Assembly (NCBI GenBank): GCA_013329865.1
Contig: DUJJ01000191.1
Coordinates: 1 to 13,311 of the forward strand
Length of the DNA: 13,311 bases
Direction: 5' to 3'
From: Candidatus Poseidoniaceae archaeon
GTDB lineage: Archaea > Thermoplasmatota > Poseidoniia > Poseidoniales > Poseidoniaceae
The notes under the pieces were generated by a model. The model was given only the letters and a program-made list of their open reading frames with translations, was not told the DNA's origin and searched no databases. Of this stretch, positions 1 through 7,654 are shown piece after piece (positions within the stretch are counted from its first letter, which is position 1; each line of letters starts with the position of its first letter). The position numbers and the translations under genes were made by a program.

Positions 1-420
1 TTTCAAGATTCAAAAGCTGATGTTAAGCATCGATACACTAAGACTCAATCAATGTACTTATCAAGAAAAGGAGTCCTGCCTGACGATGTTGACGTCTTTG
101 GCATGAATGTGACTCACGATGATGATGATGAACATGATGACATCTTTGGCGTTGTTGAGGAAGAGTCGGACGATGTCGATGACATGTTTGGTGACGACGG
201 CGGTAATGATGATGATGAAGTCGACGATATGTTTGCCAGCGATGACGATGATGATGTCGATGACATGTTTGCTTCTTCAGACGATGATGAGCCAGAGACA
301 ACAGAAGAAACTCCTGAGGAAGCCGTGGAAGAGTTCGTTCCCGTAGAGGAATACCCAGATGCGGATGATAGCGATGACGATGATGATGACGACGTTGACA
401 TCGATTCACTATTTGGTTAA
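1..420 (+). CDS. eif1A: Translation initiation factor aIF1A (eIF1A family), C-terminal part with long acidic tail; 5' end outside window
   Basis: The frame is open from base 1 with no start, so the gene is cut by the left edge; 139 codons are visible. The first 27 residues (FQDSKADVKHRYTK... ending RKGVLP) match the last helix of the archaeal/eukaryotic eIF1A OB-fold domain. That factor binds the 30S A site and promotes initiation-complex assembly. An ATG at 52 exists but falls inside this helix, so it is not the true start. From about visible residue 28 the protein becomes an Asp/Glu-rich tail of roughly 110 residues. The tail carries six spaced copies of a D-x-F-(G/A) motif: DVDVFG 29-34, HDDIFG 45-50, VDDMFG 59-64, VDDMFA 74-79, VDDMFA 86-91, IDSLFG 134-139 at the very end. 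Ordinary archaeal aIF1A lacks such a tail. Eukaryotic eIF1A has a short acidic tail ending DIDDI that binds eIF5B, so a docking role here is an inference. RIO1 follows 21 bp downstream, probably in the same operon. Confidence 0.85.
   Translation, partial: FQDSKADVKHRYTKTQSMYLSRKGVLPDDVDVFGMNVTHDDDDEHDDIFGVVEEESDDVDDMFGDDGGNDDDEVDDMFASDDDDDVDDMFASSDDDEPETTEETPEEAVEEFVPVEEYPDADDSDDDDDDDVDIDSLFG
172..271 (+). repeat. 19-bp direct repeat within the acidic tail of aIF1A
   Basis: The 19-mer gatgtcgatgacatgtttg occurs exactly at 172-190 and again at 253-271. A diverged copy (gaagtcgacgatatgtttgc) lies at 217-236. Each codes for the VDDMF(G/A) unit in the same frame, so the tail looks to have grown by duplication of a short segment. 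The surrounding GAT/GAC runs are low-complexity aspartate codons. Confidence 0.8.
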
Positions 421-430
421 ATTAATGTCA

Positions 431-435
431 GAGGT
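431..435 (+). promoter_or_regulatory. Shine-Dalgarno site of rio1, supports a TTG start
   Basis: GAGGT lies 6 nt before the TTG at 442. The ribosomal protein S2 gene has the same GAGGT with the same 6-nt spacing at 8982-8986. This match supports TTG 442 as the real start of rio1, since no ATG lies nearby in frame. Confidence 0.65.
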
Positions 436-441
436 GGTCGA

Positions 442-1410
442 TTGAAAGACCGAGGTAACGACTGGGATGAACTTGCCATCAACAAGAATCGCAATCGGCG
501 AAAAAAGTCAAAGCGCGGTAAATCTAAGCATCTAGCCCAAGACGAAATTGATGCACGAGATTTTGTTGGATCATTAGAGAACTCTTCAGGAAAATATGAC
601 TGGATGAAGGAAAAGCGCTACAAATCCATATTCCGCGATATTGAGAATAAAATTCAGGGTGCACTGGGCAAGGGGCCATTCGAGTGGGTAGATAGACGAG
701 TATTCGATCAAGTATTCGATCGGTTAACCCTGATGTCCTTGTATAAATTAATGAAAAACGAAGTAATTGATACAGTTGATTTCCCTGTTGCAAGGGGTAA
801 AGAAGCTCATGTTTTCCACGGCACTGATCCCCAAGGTAAGTCAATTGCCATCAAGATTTTTCATACTTCAAATGCGGTGTTCAAAAATCTCATGCAGTAC
901 ATCGAGGGTGACCAAAGATTTGGCGGATTGCGTCGACGCCATCGTGATTTAGTTGATATCTGGGTGCGCAAAGAACAACGGAACTTATCGCGATTAGCAA
1001 AGTGGGGCTTAACCGTGCCGCAACCACTCGGCATCAACAAGAATGTCCTAGTCATGGAATATCTTGGTGACGATACCTCACCATATCCTAAATTAAGAGA
1101 GGTCGTGGTTGAAGATCCTCAAGAGGTATACGATGAGTTACTGGAATTCTTAGCAGTCTCATGGCAAAAAGCCAATCTGGTGCACGGTGATTTTTCGCCA
1201 TTTAATATTCTATGGAGCCCTAATGGGCCAGTTGTGATTGATGTCGGCCAAGCGGTCATCCAGTCGCATCCAAAAGCTCAGGAATTTCTAATCAGAGACG
1301 TTACTAGGTTGGTGGAATGGGCCAATAAAAATTCCATCGAGGTAGAGTTAGCCGAGGCTATGTACGAAGTGTTGAACATGGATTTGAGTCACATTACGGA
1401 AGTTGGCTGA
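442..1410 (+). CDS. rio1: RIO1-type serine protein kinase/ATPase
   Basis: The product has 322 residues and starts at TTG. An N-terminal Lys/Arg-rich stretch (about 15-30) precedes the RIO winged-helix region (about 55-115). The kinase fold then shows the glycine-loop equivalent ARGKEAHVFHG (117-127), the ATP-binding lysine in AIKIF (K138), hinge MEYLGDD (205-211), catalytic loop HGDFSPFN (D250, N255) and metal-binding IDVGQAV (D267). These are the defining RIO features; the family lacks the activation loop and substrate lobe of ordinary kinases. The usual HGDLSEYN is altered to HGDFSPFN, but the catalytic Asp, Ser and Asn are kept. Rio1 acts in late small-subunit maturation, releasing factors from pre-40S/30S particles. 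It sits 21 bp after aIF1A and meets a dim2 homologue tail to tail with 1 bp between stops. Both neighbours work on the small subunit. Confidence 0.95.
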   Translation: MKDRGNDWDELAINKNRNRRKKSKRGKSKHLAQDEIDARDFVGSLENSSGKYDWMKEKRYKSIFRDIENKIQGALGKGPFEWVDRRVFDQVFDRLTLMSLYKLMKNEVIDTVDFPVARGKEAHVFHGTDPQGKSIAIKIFHTSNAVFKNLMQYIEGDQRFGGLRRRHRDLVDIWVRKEQRNLSRLAKWGLTVPQPLGINKNVLVMEYLGDDTSPYPKLREVVVEDPQEVYDELLEFLAVSWQKANLVHGDFSPFNILWSPNGPVVIDVGQAVIQSHPKAQEFLIRDVTRLVEWANKNSIEVELAEAMYEVLNMDLSHITEVG

Positions 1411-1411
1411 A

Positions 1412-2155
1412 CTACTCTTCTTCCCATACAATGTTTTCATCGTCAGATAGTTCCATCATTTCAGCAACCGCAGTTTCGTCTTGTGGATCCACTTGACTGG
1501 CTCGCATTCGTCTAGAACGTCGGTCGCTGACTTCAGATAACCCAGGCACTAAGTTTTCGAAACCACCACTGGTTGGGTCTTGTTGTTTTAATTCAATAGT
1601 TTCGAGCGAACGACTGGACAACTTAGAGCGACGTCGGTCTTTTTCCAAATATCCGAGAACCGAACCATGCTCCGAGCCACCTGCTAACATTTCAATTGCC
1701 TGACGAGCGGCAAACAACCCTTCCTCTTCGCCAATTATTACGACAGTCGATTTATAGATGGTAATCTCTGTGTCGGTTAGGTTTTCTATGAGTCGACGGA
1801 CTTTACCCTGGCTACCGATGATTCTGGACCGAATTTGTCGCTGCCGATTAGACCTTTTACCGACAAAGTCCCTTAAGTCAACCATTTCGAAGAAATGCCG
1901 GTCATCAAAGAGCCGGATTGCCGCCTTGGGTGCCATTCCGCGACCAATGGCTTTGATGACGTCTGGAAGTTTCATTGCCTTGACGGGGTCATATGACCCG
2001 GCATCACCCCAGTGGACCTCTACATCGCCAGTTTCAGAATTAATGAACAGGTCTTCGCAACCGGCGGCTTCCCGAATGGACTTAACCGTGGCGCCTTTTG
2101 AACCAATCAGGACAGCAATTCTGTCCTTTGGCACACGAGGTAGTCCCTGTCGCAT
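1412..2155 (-). CDS. Dim2/Pno1-type KH-domain RNA-binding protein (30S rRNA maturation)
   Basis: The protein has two KH domains. KH1 begins RVPKDRIAVLI and carries the G-x-x-G loop GSKG; KH2 carries RSRIIGSQGKVRRLIE and loop GSQG, and is followed by the typical AGGSEHGSV closing segment. This is the archaeal relative of eukaryotic Pno1/Dim2, which binds the 3' end of small-subunit rRNA and partners Nob1 and Rio kinases. I chose ATG 2155, which places the start just before KH1 and leaves 25 bp to the upstream stop. The frame also extends to a TTG at 2224 (270 aa), which would overlap the preceding gene by 44 bp. After the usual family end (YLEKDRRR) there is an extra tail of about 70 residues that is basic, then acidic, ending WEEE. 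Its stop is 1 bp from that of rio1 on the other strand. Confidence 0.9.
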   Translation of the reverse strand: MRQGLPRVPKDRIAVLIGSKGATVKSIREAAGCEDLFINSETGDVEVHWGDAGSYDPVKAMKLPDVIKAIGRGMAPKAAIRLFDDRHFFEMVDLRDFVGKRSNRQRQIRSRIIGSQGKVRRLIENLTDTEITIYKSTVVIIGEEEGLFAARQAIEMLAGGSEHGSVLGYLEKDRRRSKLSSRSLETIELKQQDPTSGGFENLVPGLSEVSDRRSRRMRASQVDPQDETAVAEMMELSDDENIVWEEE

Positions 2156-2180
2156 GGATGGGCCGGAGTCTTCTTGCTTT

Positions 2181-3992
2181 TCAATCTCTTGTATCGCGTT
2201 GCGCAAGCGATATAATGAGTCCAACTAGGATTATTGCTCCGAGTGACGGCATGAACGATGGTGCGTTGATTATGCTACTGACTGATGCTCCGGTTACTAC
2301 CATGTAATTTTCATTATTACCTTCGTTATATTCATCGATTACACCGGTGGGGTCGATTACCAATTTGAGGTCATACTGACCTTCACTTGGGACGATGTAT
2401 TGCCATGTCAACATCTCGGATTTATCAGTCATTGAGCCTGCGTCCAATGTTCTAGATTCGATAATAGTCCATGCCACTTCCGCTGAACGGTCAGCTGGAG
2501 CCGCTTCTAATCGCACAGTAATGGTGCCACCATAATTTTCGTTAACCTCTAAGAGGCCAGTCACGGTTATATTCCCCGTGCTGTCACCTGGTTTGACAAT
2601 TAGTCTATCGACATTGGTTGCAGTTAGGTTCCACTGAAAATCGATACTGGGTAGCACTTGGTAGAACACGGGATCGGTTTGTATGCTGTTACCTGCGATA
2701 TCGATTATCGTTGCTCGAAGCATCAAATATTGTCGTGATTTGGTCGCCCAACTCGACTGTGCAACAGTGGTATCAAGCCCGGAGTCCAGCGATGGTTGCC
2801 AAGTTCCCGATAAGTCCGGTGTCTGTCCGAAACCATTTGAATCGAATCCATATTCAATATATGAATTTGTCAAATCTACTCCAGAGGTAAGGTCGGTAGC
2901 AGAATATTGCACATTGACAGTGCCAACCAGTGCAGTAGTTAATTCGTCAACCGACCAGTCACCCTCAAGCGGTAATTGGGTATCGACTTGGATGGTAATC
3001 TGGCTAGTCGTTCCAATATTACCAACATTGTCTGTCGCTCTTAACGAGATGGTATGGATACCATCTGGTAAGGTCAGAGTGTGCGTATCAACGAAAATTG
3101 GTGTCCAACTGTTCTGGTCTAAGCTAATTTCTGTATACGCAACCCCGCATCCGAGACCATCATCAACGGAATTGATTAACCCGGTTAGAGTGACTGCTGA
3201 GGAGGTTGACCAACCTGAACTTGAGCCGGTTGTCACCGAGCCAATAGTTGGGCCAGTGCGGTCAATGCCAATGAACATGGTTTGAGTAGCAGTCAATCCT
3301 GAGTCGTCATAGACGGTCAATCTTGGATTCCATGTGCCCTCACTAAACCCTCCTGTGGACCAATCCCAGCCGTAATTCAGATTTGATGGCCCATCATTTG
3401 TTGGTGTACCGGGACCAGGCACATTGGCTAGACTGGCACGTAGCAAATCGTCATCACTTGCACTCCAAGCAAATTCTAGTGTAGCGTCTGCGGCTATCGA
3501 AAACCACGCTCTATCTGAGGCACTTGTGCCACTACCATATTCGATATTATTAACGCTGAATTCAGTAATCACCGGAATTTGATTGGCAATAGAAAATGAA
3601 GGGGACATCGCAACAACGTCTTCACCAGCGGTGGAATCGTAGGCGGTAGCTTTGAGTTGATAGGTTCCATTCGACAAGGTGGTCGTATCAAGGTATGTCA
3701 CCCAAGGCGACGTAGATAGCGTTCCGATAGTAATCCAGTTGGTGTTATCAGTCGAGATTTCAACATTCAGCGAATCAACGATGTTGCTACCTGAGATGGC
3801 AAACGATAGCGTGTAAACACCTGTCAGGACTTGACCACTTGCAGGTCCGTTTGAATAACTTATTGAGATGTCAGAGTTAGACCCTGATGATTGGGTGACA
3901 TCACTGAGTTTGGCGATATTATTGACATCTTGTGGAATGCTGGCAATCAGCATCACAAGGCACATTAATGCTGCTGCGTGGATTGCTCGCAT
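2181..3992 (-). CDS. Secreted Ig-like/CARDB repeat surface protein with C-terminal membrane anchor
   Basis: This 603-residue surface protein starts with a hydrophobic signal segment (about 4-19, IHAAALMCLVMLIASI). It continues as beta-rich extracellular domains. Ig-like modules lie at about 43-137, 139-243, 248-337 (with the RATDNVGN strand typical of Ig-like repeats) and 340-447 (with RATIIDIAGN). A CARDB-like domain follows at about 455-568, recognised by the closing VIDEYNEGNNENY. A single hydrophobic stretch (about 583-597) after APSFMPS, with a short charged tail, looks like a C-terminal anchor; it resembles, but does not clearly match, archaeosortase-type tails. No enzymatic motif is visible, and adhesion or envelope structure is an inference. 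Start ATG 3992 has no Shine-Dalgarno, suggesting a leaderless transcript. It is divergent from the CARDB-zinc-ribbon gene and precedes dim2 on the same strand. Confidence 0.75.
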   Translation of the reverse strand: MRAIHAAALMCLVMLIASIPQDVNNIAKLSDVTQSSGSNSDISISYSNGPASGQVLTGVYTLSFAISGSNIVDSLNVEISTDNTNWITIGTLSTSPWVTYLDTTTLSNGTYQLKATAYDSTAGEDVVAMSPSFSIANQIPVITEFSVNNIEYGSGTSASDRAWFSIAADATLEFAWSASDDDLLRASLANVPGPGTPTNDGPSNLNYGWDWSTGGFSEGTWNPRLTVYDDSGLTATQTMFIGIDRTGPTIGSVTTGSSSGWSTSSAVTLTGLINSVDDGLGCGVAYTEISLDQNSWTPIFVDTHTLTLPDGIHTISLRATDNVGNIGTTSQITIQVDTQLPLEGDWSVDELTTALVGTVNVQYSATDLTSGVDLTNSYIEYGFDSNGFGQTPDLSGTWQPSLDSGLDTTVAQSSWATKSRQYLMLRATIIDIAGNSIQTDPVFYQVLPSIDFQWNLTATNVDRLIVKPGDSTGNITVTGLLEVNENYGGTITVRLEAAPADRSAEVAWTIIESRTLDAGSMTDKSEMLTWQYIVPSEGQYDLKLVIDPTGVIDEYNEGNNENYMVVTGASVSSIINAPSFMPSLGAIILVGLIISLAQRDTRD

Positions 3993-4159
3993 GTTGAGTT
4001 CACATTAGCCGTAAGCCTTGAATGCATCCCTTGTTATCGTAGCATTTTGATGATTGGTAAATCAATACGTATCGCCGGATGATGGTGATGCACAATGCGT
4101 AGTTATCAGGATTAGATTAGAGATGGGTTCAAGTGCCTCATCACATGTCCATATAACTG
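3993..4159. other. Divergent intergenic region between two surface-protein genes
   Basis: These 167 bp must hold the start signals of both large surface proteins. Neither start has a Shine-Dalgarno. I see no convincing TATA box at the expected distance for either gene. The AT-rich ccatataact at 4149-4158 is too close to the ATG at 4160 to serve as its TATA element. Confidence 0.5.
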
Positions 4160-6949
4160 ATGGCACGCACAAGAGCGCTTATCTTGGCGCTGATTATGGC
4201 AACTATGGTTGCCACACCGCTGGGTGTATCAGCGTATGACAGCGGTGGAATCGAGGCTTCTGAAACGCAGGTGGCTATGATTCCATCAACCGGACTGAAT
4301 GTTGGCGATTCGGTCACTTTTTTCCTGACCTTGTCTAACACCCAGCAGGGTGAAGCGCTAAATGTCGGTTACGCGTTCTACAAAAATCAGTATAGTTCAG
4401 CGAATAAATTTGTCGAGAATGTAATCGATATACAAGGGGACTCATCCCAAACTGTCGAGGCAACTTGGGATGGTTTGCTGGAGAGTGACGACAAGGTGTG
4501 GATCACCTTTGAATATCCCCGAAATAGTGGTAATGAGGTGTCATTTTTTGTTGAATTTGAAGTGACCGGATTGCCTAACTTACGGGTAATTCAGACTGAG
4601 CTTACACCGTCGTCGATGATTCATGCAGGAGATACAATTCAACTCTCTAGTTTGGTAAAGAATACCGGGTCCGTGACTGCGGCTGGTTCGCAACTCGAAG
4701 TGAACTTACCAGGTAGCCTTGCTAGTCAATACCTCCAAACCAAGTCACTTAATGCAAGTGAGGAATCATGGGTTAATACGACTTTTACCGCACCGCAAAC
4801 TGGTAGTTACAGCATCTATGTGACGCCCGATTTCAATGATGATGTTCTCGAAGCATCGGAACAAGGCAAGTCGGTTGAAGTTAACTTAATGGTCGAACCG
4901 AGAATGGATTTGTATCACATTGGTGAGCTTTCTATAACTCCCAGTAGCGGTTCGTCTAGCGGTCCTTGGACCGTTGATGGGATGATCGGCAGAGTCGGTG
5001 AGTCAGGCACAACTGATGTAACCATGTGGCTAGAGATTAATCACGACTCGGGTATGTTGGTAATTCAGCCATTCACGGTAACAGTATTGGGCCAATCCAC
5101 CTCACAGCAGTCTTGGTCAACCTCATTTGGTGGGGATGAGGTTGGAACTCTCAGTCCGGGTAGTTATCAAATAACCGCAGTTATTGACCCGTTTACTGAC
5201 GGCGCTTTTACTCAAGAAGACACCAGTAATGACCGGCTTAGCTCGACATTTATTATATTACAAACTCCAGATGTTCTTGTTGACGCTATTGCCTTACCAT
5301 CATCATCAATTGTCCAGGCAGGACAAAAGGTGACTTGGGGGGTATCGATAACAAACCTAGGTGGCGAAACGGTAACAGGTAAATTAGAATATACTTTTGA
5401 AGGCGTAATTGCTACTTCATCATTTATTTCATTAGACGCTGGTGAATCGTTTTATTGGACAGATGAACTTAATACTGCGGCTGGGTCACACACAGCATAC
5501 TTCTCTGCAGAATGGATTCCGTCTCTGGGCACTACCGATCGAGATTTGAGCAATAACGTCGCCTCAAATACCATAACCGTCGAATCTGGCTTGGTGCTGA
5601 ATTGGGCGGGGTCGAGTCTAAGAATACTAGATGGGGACAGAAACCCAGTCGACTTGCCACTAGTTGAAGGTCAACAATACACCTTTGCCATCAATCTAAG
5701 CAGTCAGGAACTCGGCGAGTTAGACATCTACTGTGAGGACGGGGCACTGAATACTAATTTAGCAACAATCAATGTCAACGTATCAACCATTGGGCAAAAA
5801 GTTCCAATCGAATGTGATTTTACAGCATCAGCGCCGTCAACTACTATTCAACTGGTCCCTTCAGACCCTGCAGTTACCAATACCTATGTCAGAAAACTAA
5901 CTACGGTGTCTACGAGTAACAATGATGCTGATAGTGAGCAGTCAGGAATGGGTACAGCAGCATTAATCGGCATAGGTGTGGCAATACTTATCGCAATATT
6001 CGTTGCCGCAATTTGGCTGACCAGACAAACCGATGAGGAAGTTGAGCGTGATATCTTCGACTATTGTCCCGCTTGTGACGGTGAACTCGAGGGTGACGAA
6101 AGTCGTTGTCCGCACTGTGGTTTCAACCTAGCCAAGGCTAGGAAACAATTCCATGAATGTCATGAGTGTGGTGAATCGGTCCCCGATTTGATGGATAATT
6201 GTCCGTATTGCGGTGCTGAGCAAGATGTCTCATCATTCTTTGAGCGACGTGAACGACGAATTAAGAAACCGTTGGTTATCCAAGAAATAGCTCTACCAGA
6301 AGATGATGAGGATATGATTGTTTCAGGCACGGAAAATTTCGCTGAGACGGTGAAAGAATTTGGCTATGATGAGGAACAATTAGAAGATGATTGGGACGAA
6401 AACTTCGCAACAGCTGAAGCGCAAATTGCTGAAATCGAGCAAATGTACGACGAAGAATTTGACACTGAGGGACTGACGCCAGAAGAAATTGAAGAGTTAG
6501 AATCACAGGTGACAACGCGCTTAAAAACATTGAAAGAATTGTCTGATGACTCCCTCGGCCTTGATGAGATGCTCGCCGCAAAAGGCGAACTCATTGCTCA
6601 CAAAGACGATGAATCCGAGTTATCTGCTAGCGATGCCGGAATCAGAGGTAGACTGTATGAGATAACTGGTGAAGACGGAGTTATGCCGGGTGATGAGGTG
6701 CATATTGGTATGGGTCTCTCTGATTCTTCGATTGCTGGTAATGAAATTGAGGAGGTTAGTTCCGATTTCACCGTTGTGGACGATGAACAGCCGTTGTCAG
6801 TAACTGAGGAAGTTGATGAACTCTCTCCAACAAGACAAAAACCCAAGCGAAGACAGGCGACCAAGAAAACCGCCGAATGTGGCGCCTGCGGCGCTGAAAT
6901 CCCAGTTATGGCAACTCAGTGCTCGGTGTGTGGTGCAGAATTTGAGTGA
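4160..6949 (+). CDS. Single-pass membrane protein: extracellular CARDB repeats, cytoplasmic zinc ribbons
   Basis: The product has 929 residues. An in-frame stop at 4154-4156 makes ATG 4160 the first possible start. A signal peptide (about 1-25, ending GVSA) leads into an extracellular region with CARDB-like modules at about 139-245 and 370-476, plus related beta-rich segments at about 40-136 and 250-368. A transmembrane helix lies at about 599-620. The cytoplasmic part opens with two zinc ribbons (C636/C639/C650/C653 and C667/C670/C681/C684). An acidic, probably helical region (about 710-890) follows, then a basic linker and a third zinc ribbon at the extreme C-terminus (C907/C910/C921/C924). 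All twelve cysteines are in CxxC pairs. The family is not one I can name. The design suggests contact with ligands or surfaces outside and protein or nucleic-acid partners inside, but this is inference. Confidence 0.8.
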   Translation: MARTRALILALIMATMVATPLGVSAYDSGGIEASETQVAMIPSTGLNVGDSVTFFLTLSNTQQGEALNVGYAFYKNQYSSANKFVENVIDIQGDSSQTVEATWDGLLESDDKVWITFEYPRNSGNEVSFFVEFEVTGLPNLRVIQTELTPSSMIHAGDTIQLSSLVKNTGSVTAAGSQLEVNLPGSLASQYLQTKSLNASEESWVNTTFTAPQTGSYSIYVTPDFNDDVLEASEQGKSVEVNLMVEPRMDLYHIGELSITPSSGSSSGPWTVDGMIGRVGESGTTDVTMWLEINHDSGMLVIQPFTVTVLGQSTSQQSWSTSFGGDEVGTLSPGSYQITAVIDPFTDGAFTQEDTSNDRLSSTFIILQTPDVLVDAIALPSSSIVQAGQKVTWGVSITNLGGETVTGKLEYTFEGVIATSSFISLDAGESFYWTDELNTAAGSHTAYFSAEWIPSLGTTDRDLSNNVASNTITVESGLVLNWAGSSLRILDGDRNPVDLPLVEGQQYTFAINLSSQELGELDIYCEDGALNTNLATINVNVSTIGQKVPIECDFTASAPSTTIQLVPSDPAVTNTYVRKLTTVSTSNNDADSEQSGMGTAALIGIGVAILIAIFVAAIWLTRQTDEEVERDIFDYCPACDGELEGDESRCPHCGFNLAKARKQFHECHECGESVPDLMDNCPYCGAEQDVSSFFERRERRIKKPLVIQEIALPEDDEDMIVSGTENFAETVKEFGYDEEQLEDDWDENFATAEAQIAEIEQMYDEEFDTEGLTPEEIEELESQVTTRLKTLKELSDDSLGLDEMLAAKGELIAHKDDESELSASDAGIRGRLYEITGEDGVMPGDEVHIGMGLSDSSIAGNEIEEVSSDFTVVDDEQPLSVTEEVDELSPTRQKPKRRQATKKTAECGACGAEIPVMATQCSVCGAEFE

Positions 6950-7060
6950 TGTCCGTCGGCTTTCATAGGGTTCGTCACTGCGTTAGCTCGGCCACCATGT
7001 GCGTCATCCGGACAGGTGGCGATAGATTTCTCCACTTCAAATAAGCGCCCGAATAATCAC

Positions 7061-7070
7061 TTATTTGATA
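7061..7070 (+). promoter_or_regulatory. Possible TATA box of the lipoprotein gene
   Basis: TTATTTGATA is centred about 28 nt before ATG 7094. That is where an archaeal TATA element would lie for a leaderless transcript, and the start has no Shine-Dalgarno. The match to consensus is only moderate. Confidence 0.35.
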
Positions 7071-7081
7071 ACCAAGTTATC
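7067..7081. repeat. Inverted repeat GATAAC-CAA-GTTATC before the lipoprotein gene
   Basis: This is a perfect 6-bp inverted repeat with a 3-nt centre. It partly overlaps the possible TATA element and lies 12 nt before the chosen ATG, a position suited to an operator. Chance occurrence is quite possible at this length. Confidence 0.35.
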
Positions 7082-7093
7082 TATCGCATTGGT

Positions 7094-7654
7094 ATGAGGA
7101 GAAATAGCATAGTCGTGTTTCTTCTGATGACATTGATGATGTCCAGTTTATCAGGCTGTTTGGGACTGCTACAGGCCAGAGAAGCGATTGAAGGCCTCCG
7201 AGAAGATGTCTATCAGGTCTCATATCCAGATAAGGTCGATATGGCTCATACCTTCACCACAATTACTGTCCAACCCTATGTAAATCAAACCTCATTCCCG
7301 GTTGATGAAACAGTCGATAGAATTGAGATTTACTTTAAGGTAGGAATGAGTGGCTCGGATCAAATTTCATGCATCGATGAGGTCTTAACCAGCGAATTCC
7401 GTTATGTTAGGGCTGAAGTGACTACTCCATCCGGGATTTCATTTTGGCTGCAAGATGTCTGTGAAGATGTTACTCCAACGGTGGACACCTTTGAACCGGA
7501 TCCAGAATTTGAAACCGGTGATTGGATGTTAAATGTTGAGGCCAGAGGCTGGGGAGAGAATACTATCGGCGCTTTTCAAGATAATTTCATCATTGTGATT
7601 ACGGTTCACAGGGTATGTCAACAGTATCCAATTGAGCCACCTTGTGACGCGTGA
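7094..7654 (+). CDS. Small secreted lipoprotein of unknown function
   Basis: The product has 186 residues from ATG 7094. The frame can be extended to a GTG at 7016, but that would bury the export signal 26 residues in. Starting at 7094 gives MRRN, a hydrophobic core and a clean lipobox LSGC (residues 19-22), the expected lipidation signal. The mature part is beta-rich and acidic, with four further cysteines (C93, C123, C175, C184) that could form disulfides outside the cell. I recognise no domain. The gene stands alone: 144 bp separate it from the upstream CARDB-zinc-ribbon gene, and its stop abuts that of the minus-strand Cas4-like gene with no gap. A role at the cell surface is all that can be inferred. 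Confidence 0.7.
   Translation: MRRNSIVVFLLMTLMMSSLSGCLGLLQAREAIEGLREDVYQVSYPDKVDMAHTFTTITVQPYVNQTSFPVDETVDRIEIYFKVGMSGSDQISCIDEVLTSEFRYVRAEVTTPSGISFWLQDVCEDVTPTVDTFEPDPEFETGDWMLNVEARGWGENTIGAFQDNFIIVITVHRVCQQYPIEPPCDA

Noticed and set aside
120..400. GATGATGA-type repeats as a possible CRISPR or satellite array
   Set aside because: Units are irregular, have no spacers and stay in frame as acidic codons; this is a protein low-complexity tail.
38..409. Antisense His/Arg-rich and Ser-rich frames opposite the start of the window
   Set aside because: They are mirror images of the Asp-codon runs in the aIF1A tail. The plus frame continues from the conserved eIF1A helix and has a clear downstream partner.
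2683..3285. 200-residue plus-strand frame inside the Ig-like/CARDB gene
   Set aside because: It lies wholly opposite a long frame with signal peptide, Ig-like and CARDB signatures, and its translation shows no recognisable domain.
7016..7093. GTG-initiated N-terminal extension of the lipoprotein
   Set aside because: It would place 26 polar residues before the signal peptide, and the lipobox fits only with ATG 7094 as start.
6950..7093. tRNA or small structured RNA in the gap after the zinc-ribbon gene
   Set aside because: No cloverleaf, T-loop GTTC-A-A pattern or long stem could be found; only the short palindrome at 7067-7081 stands out.
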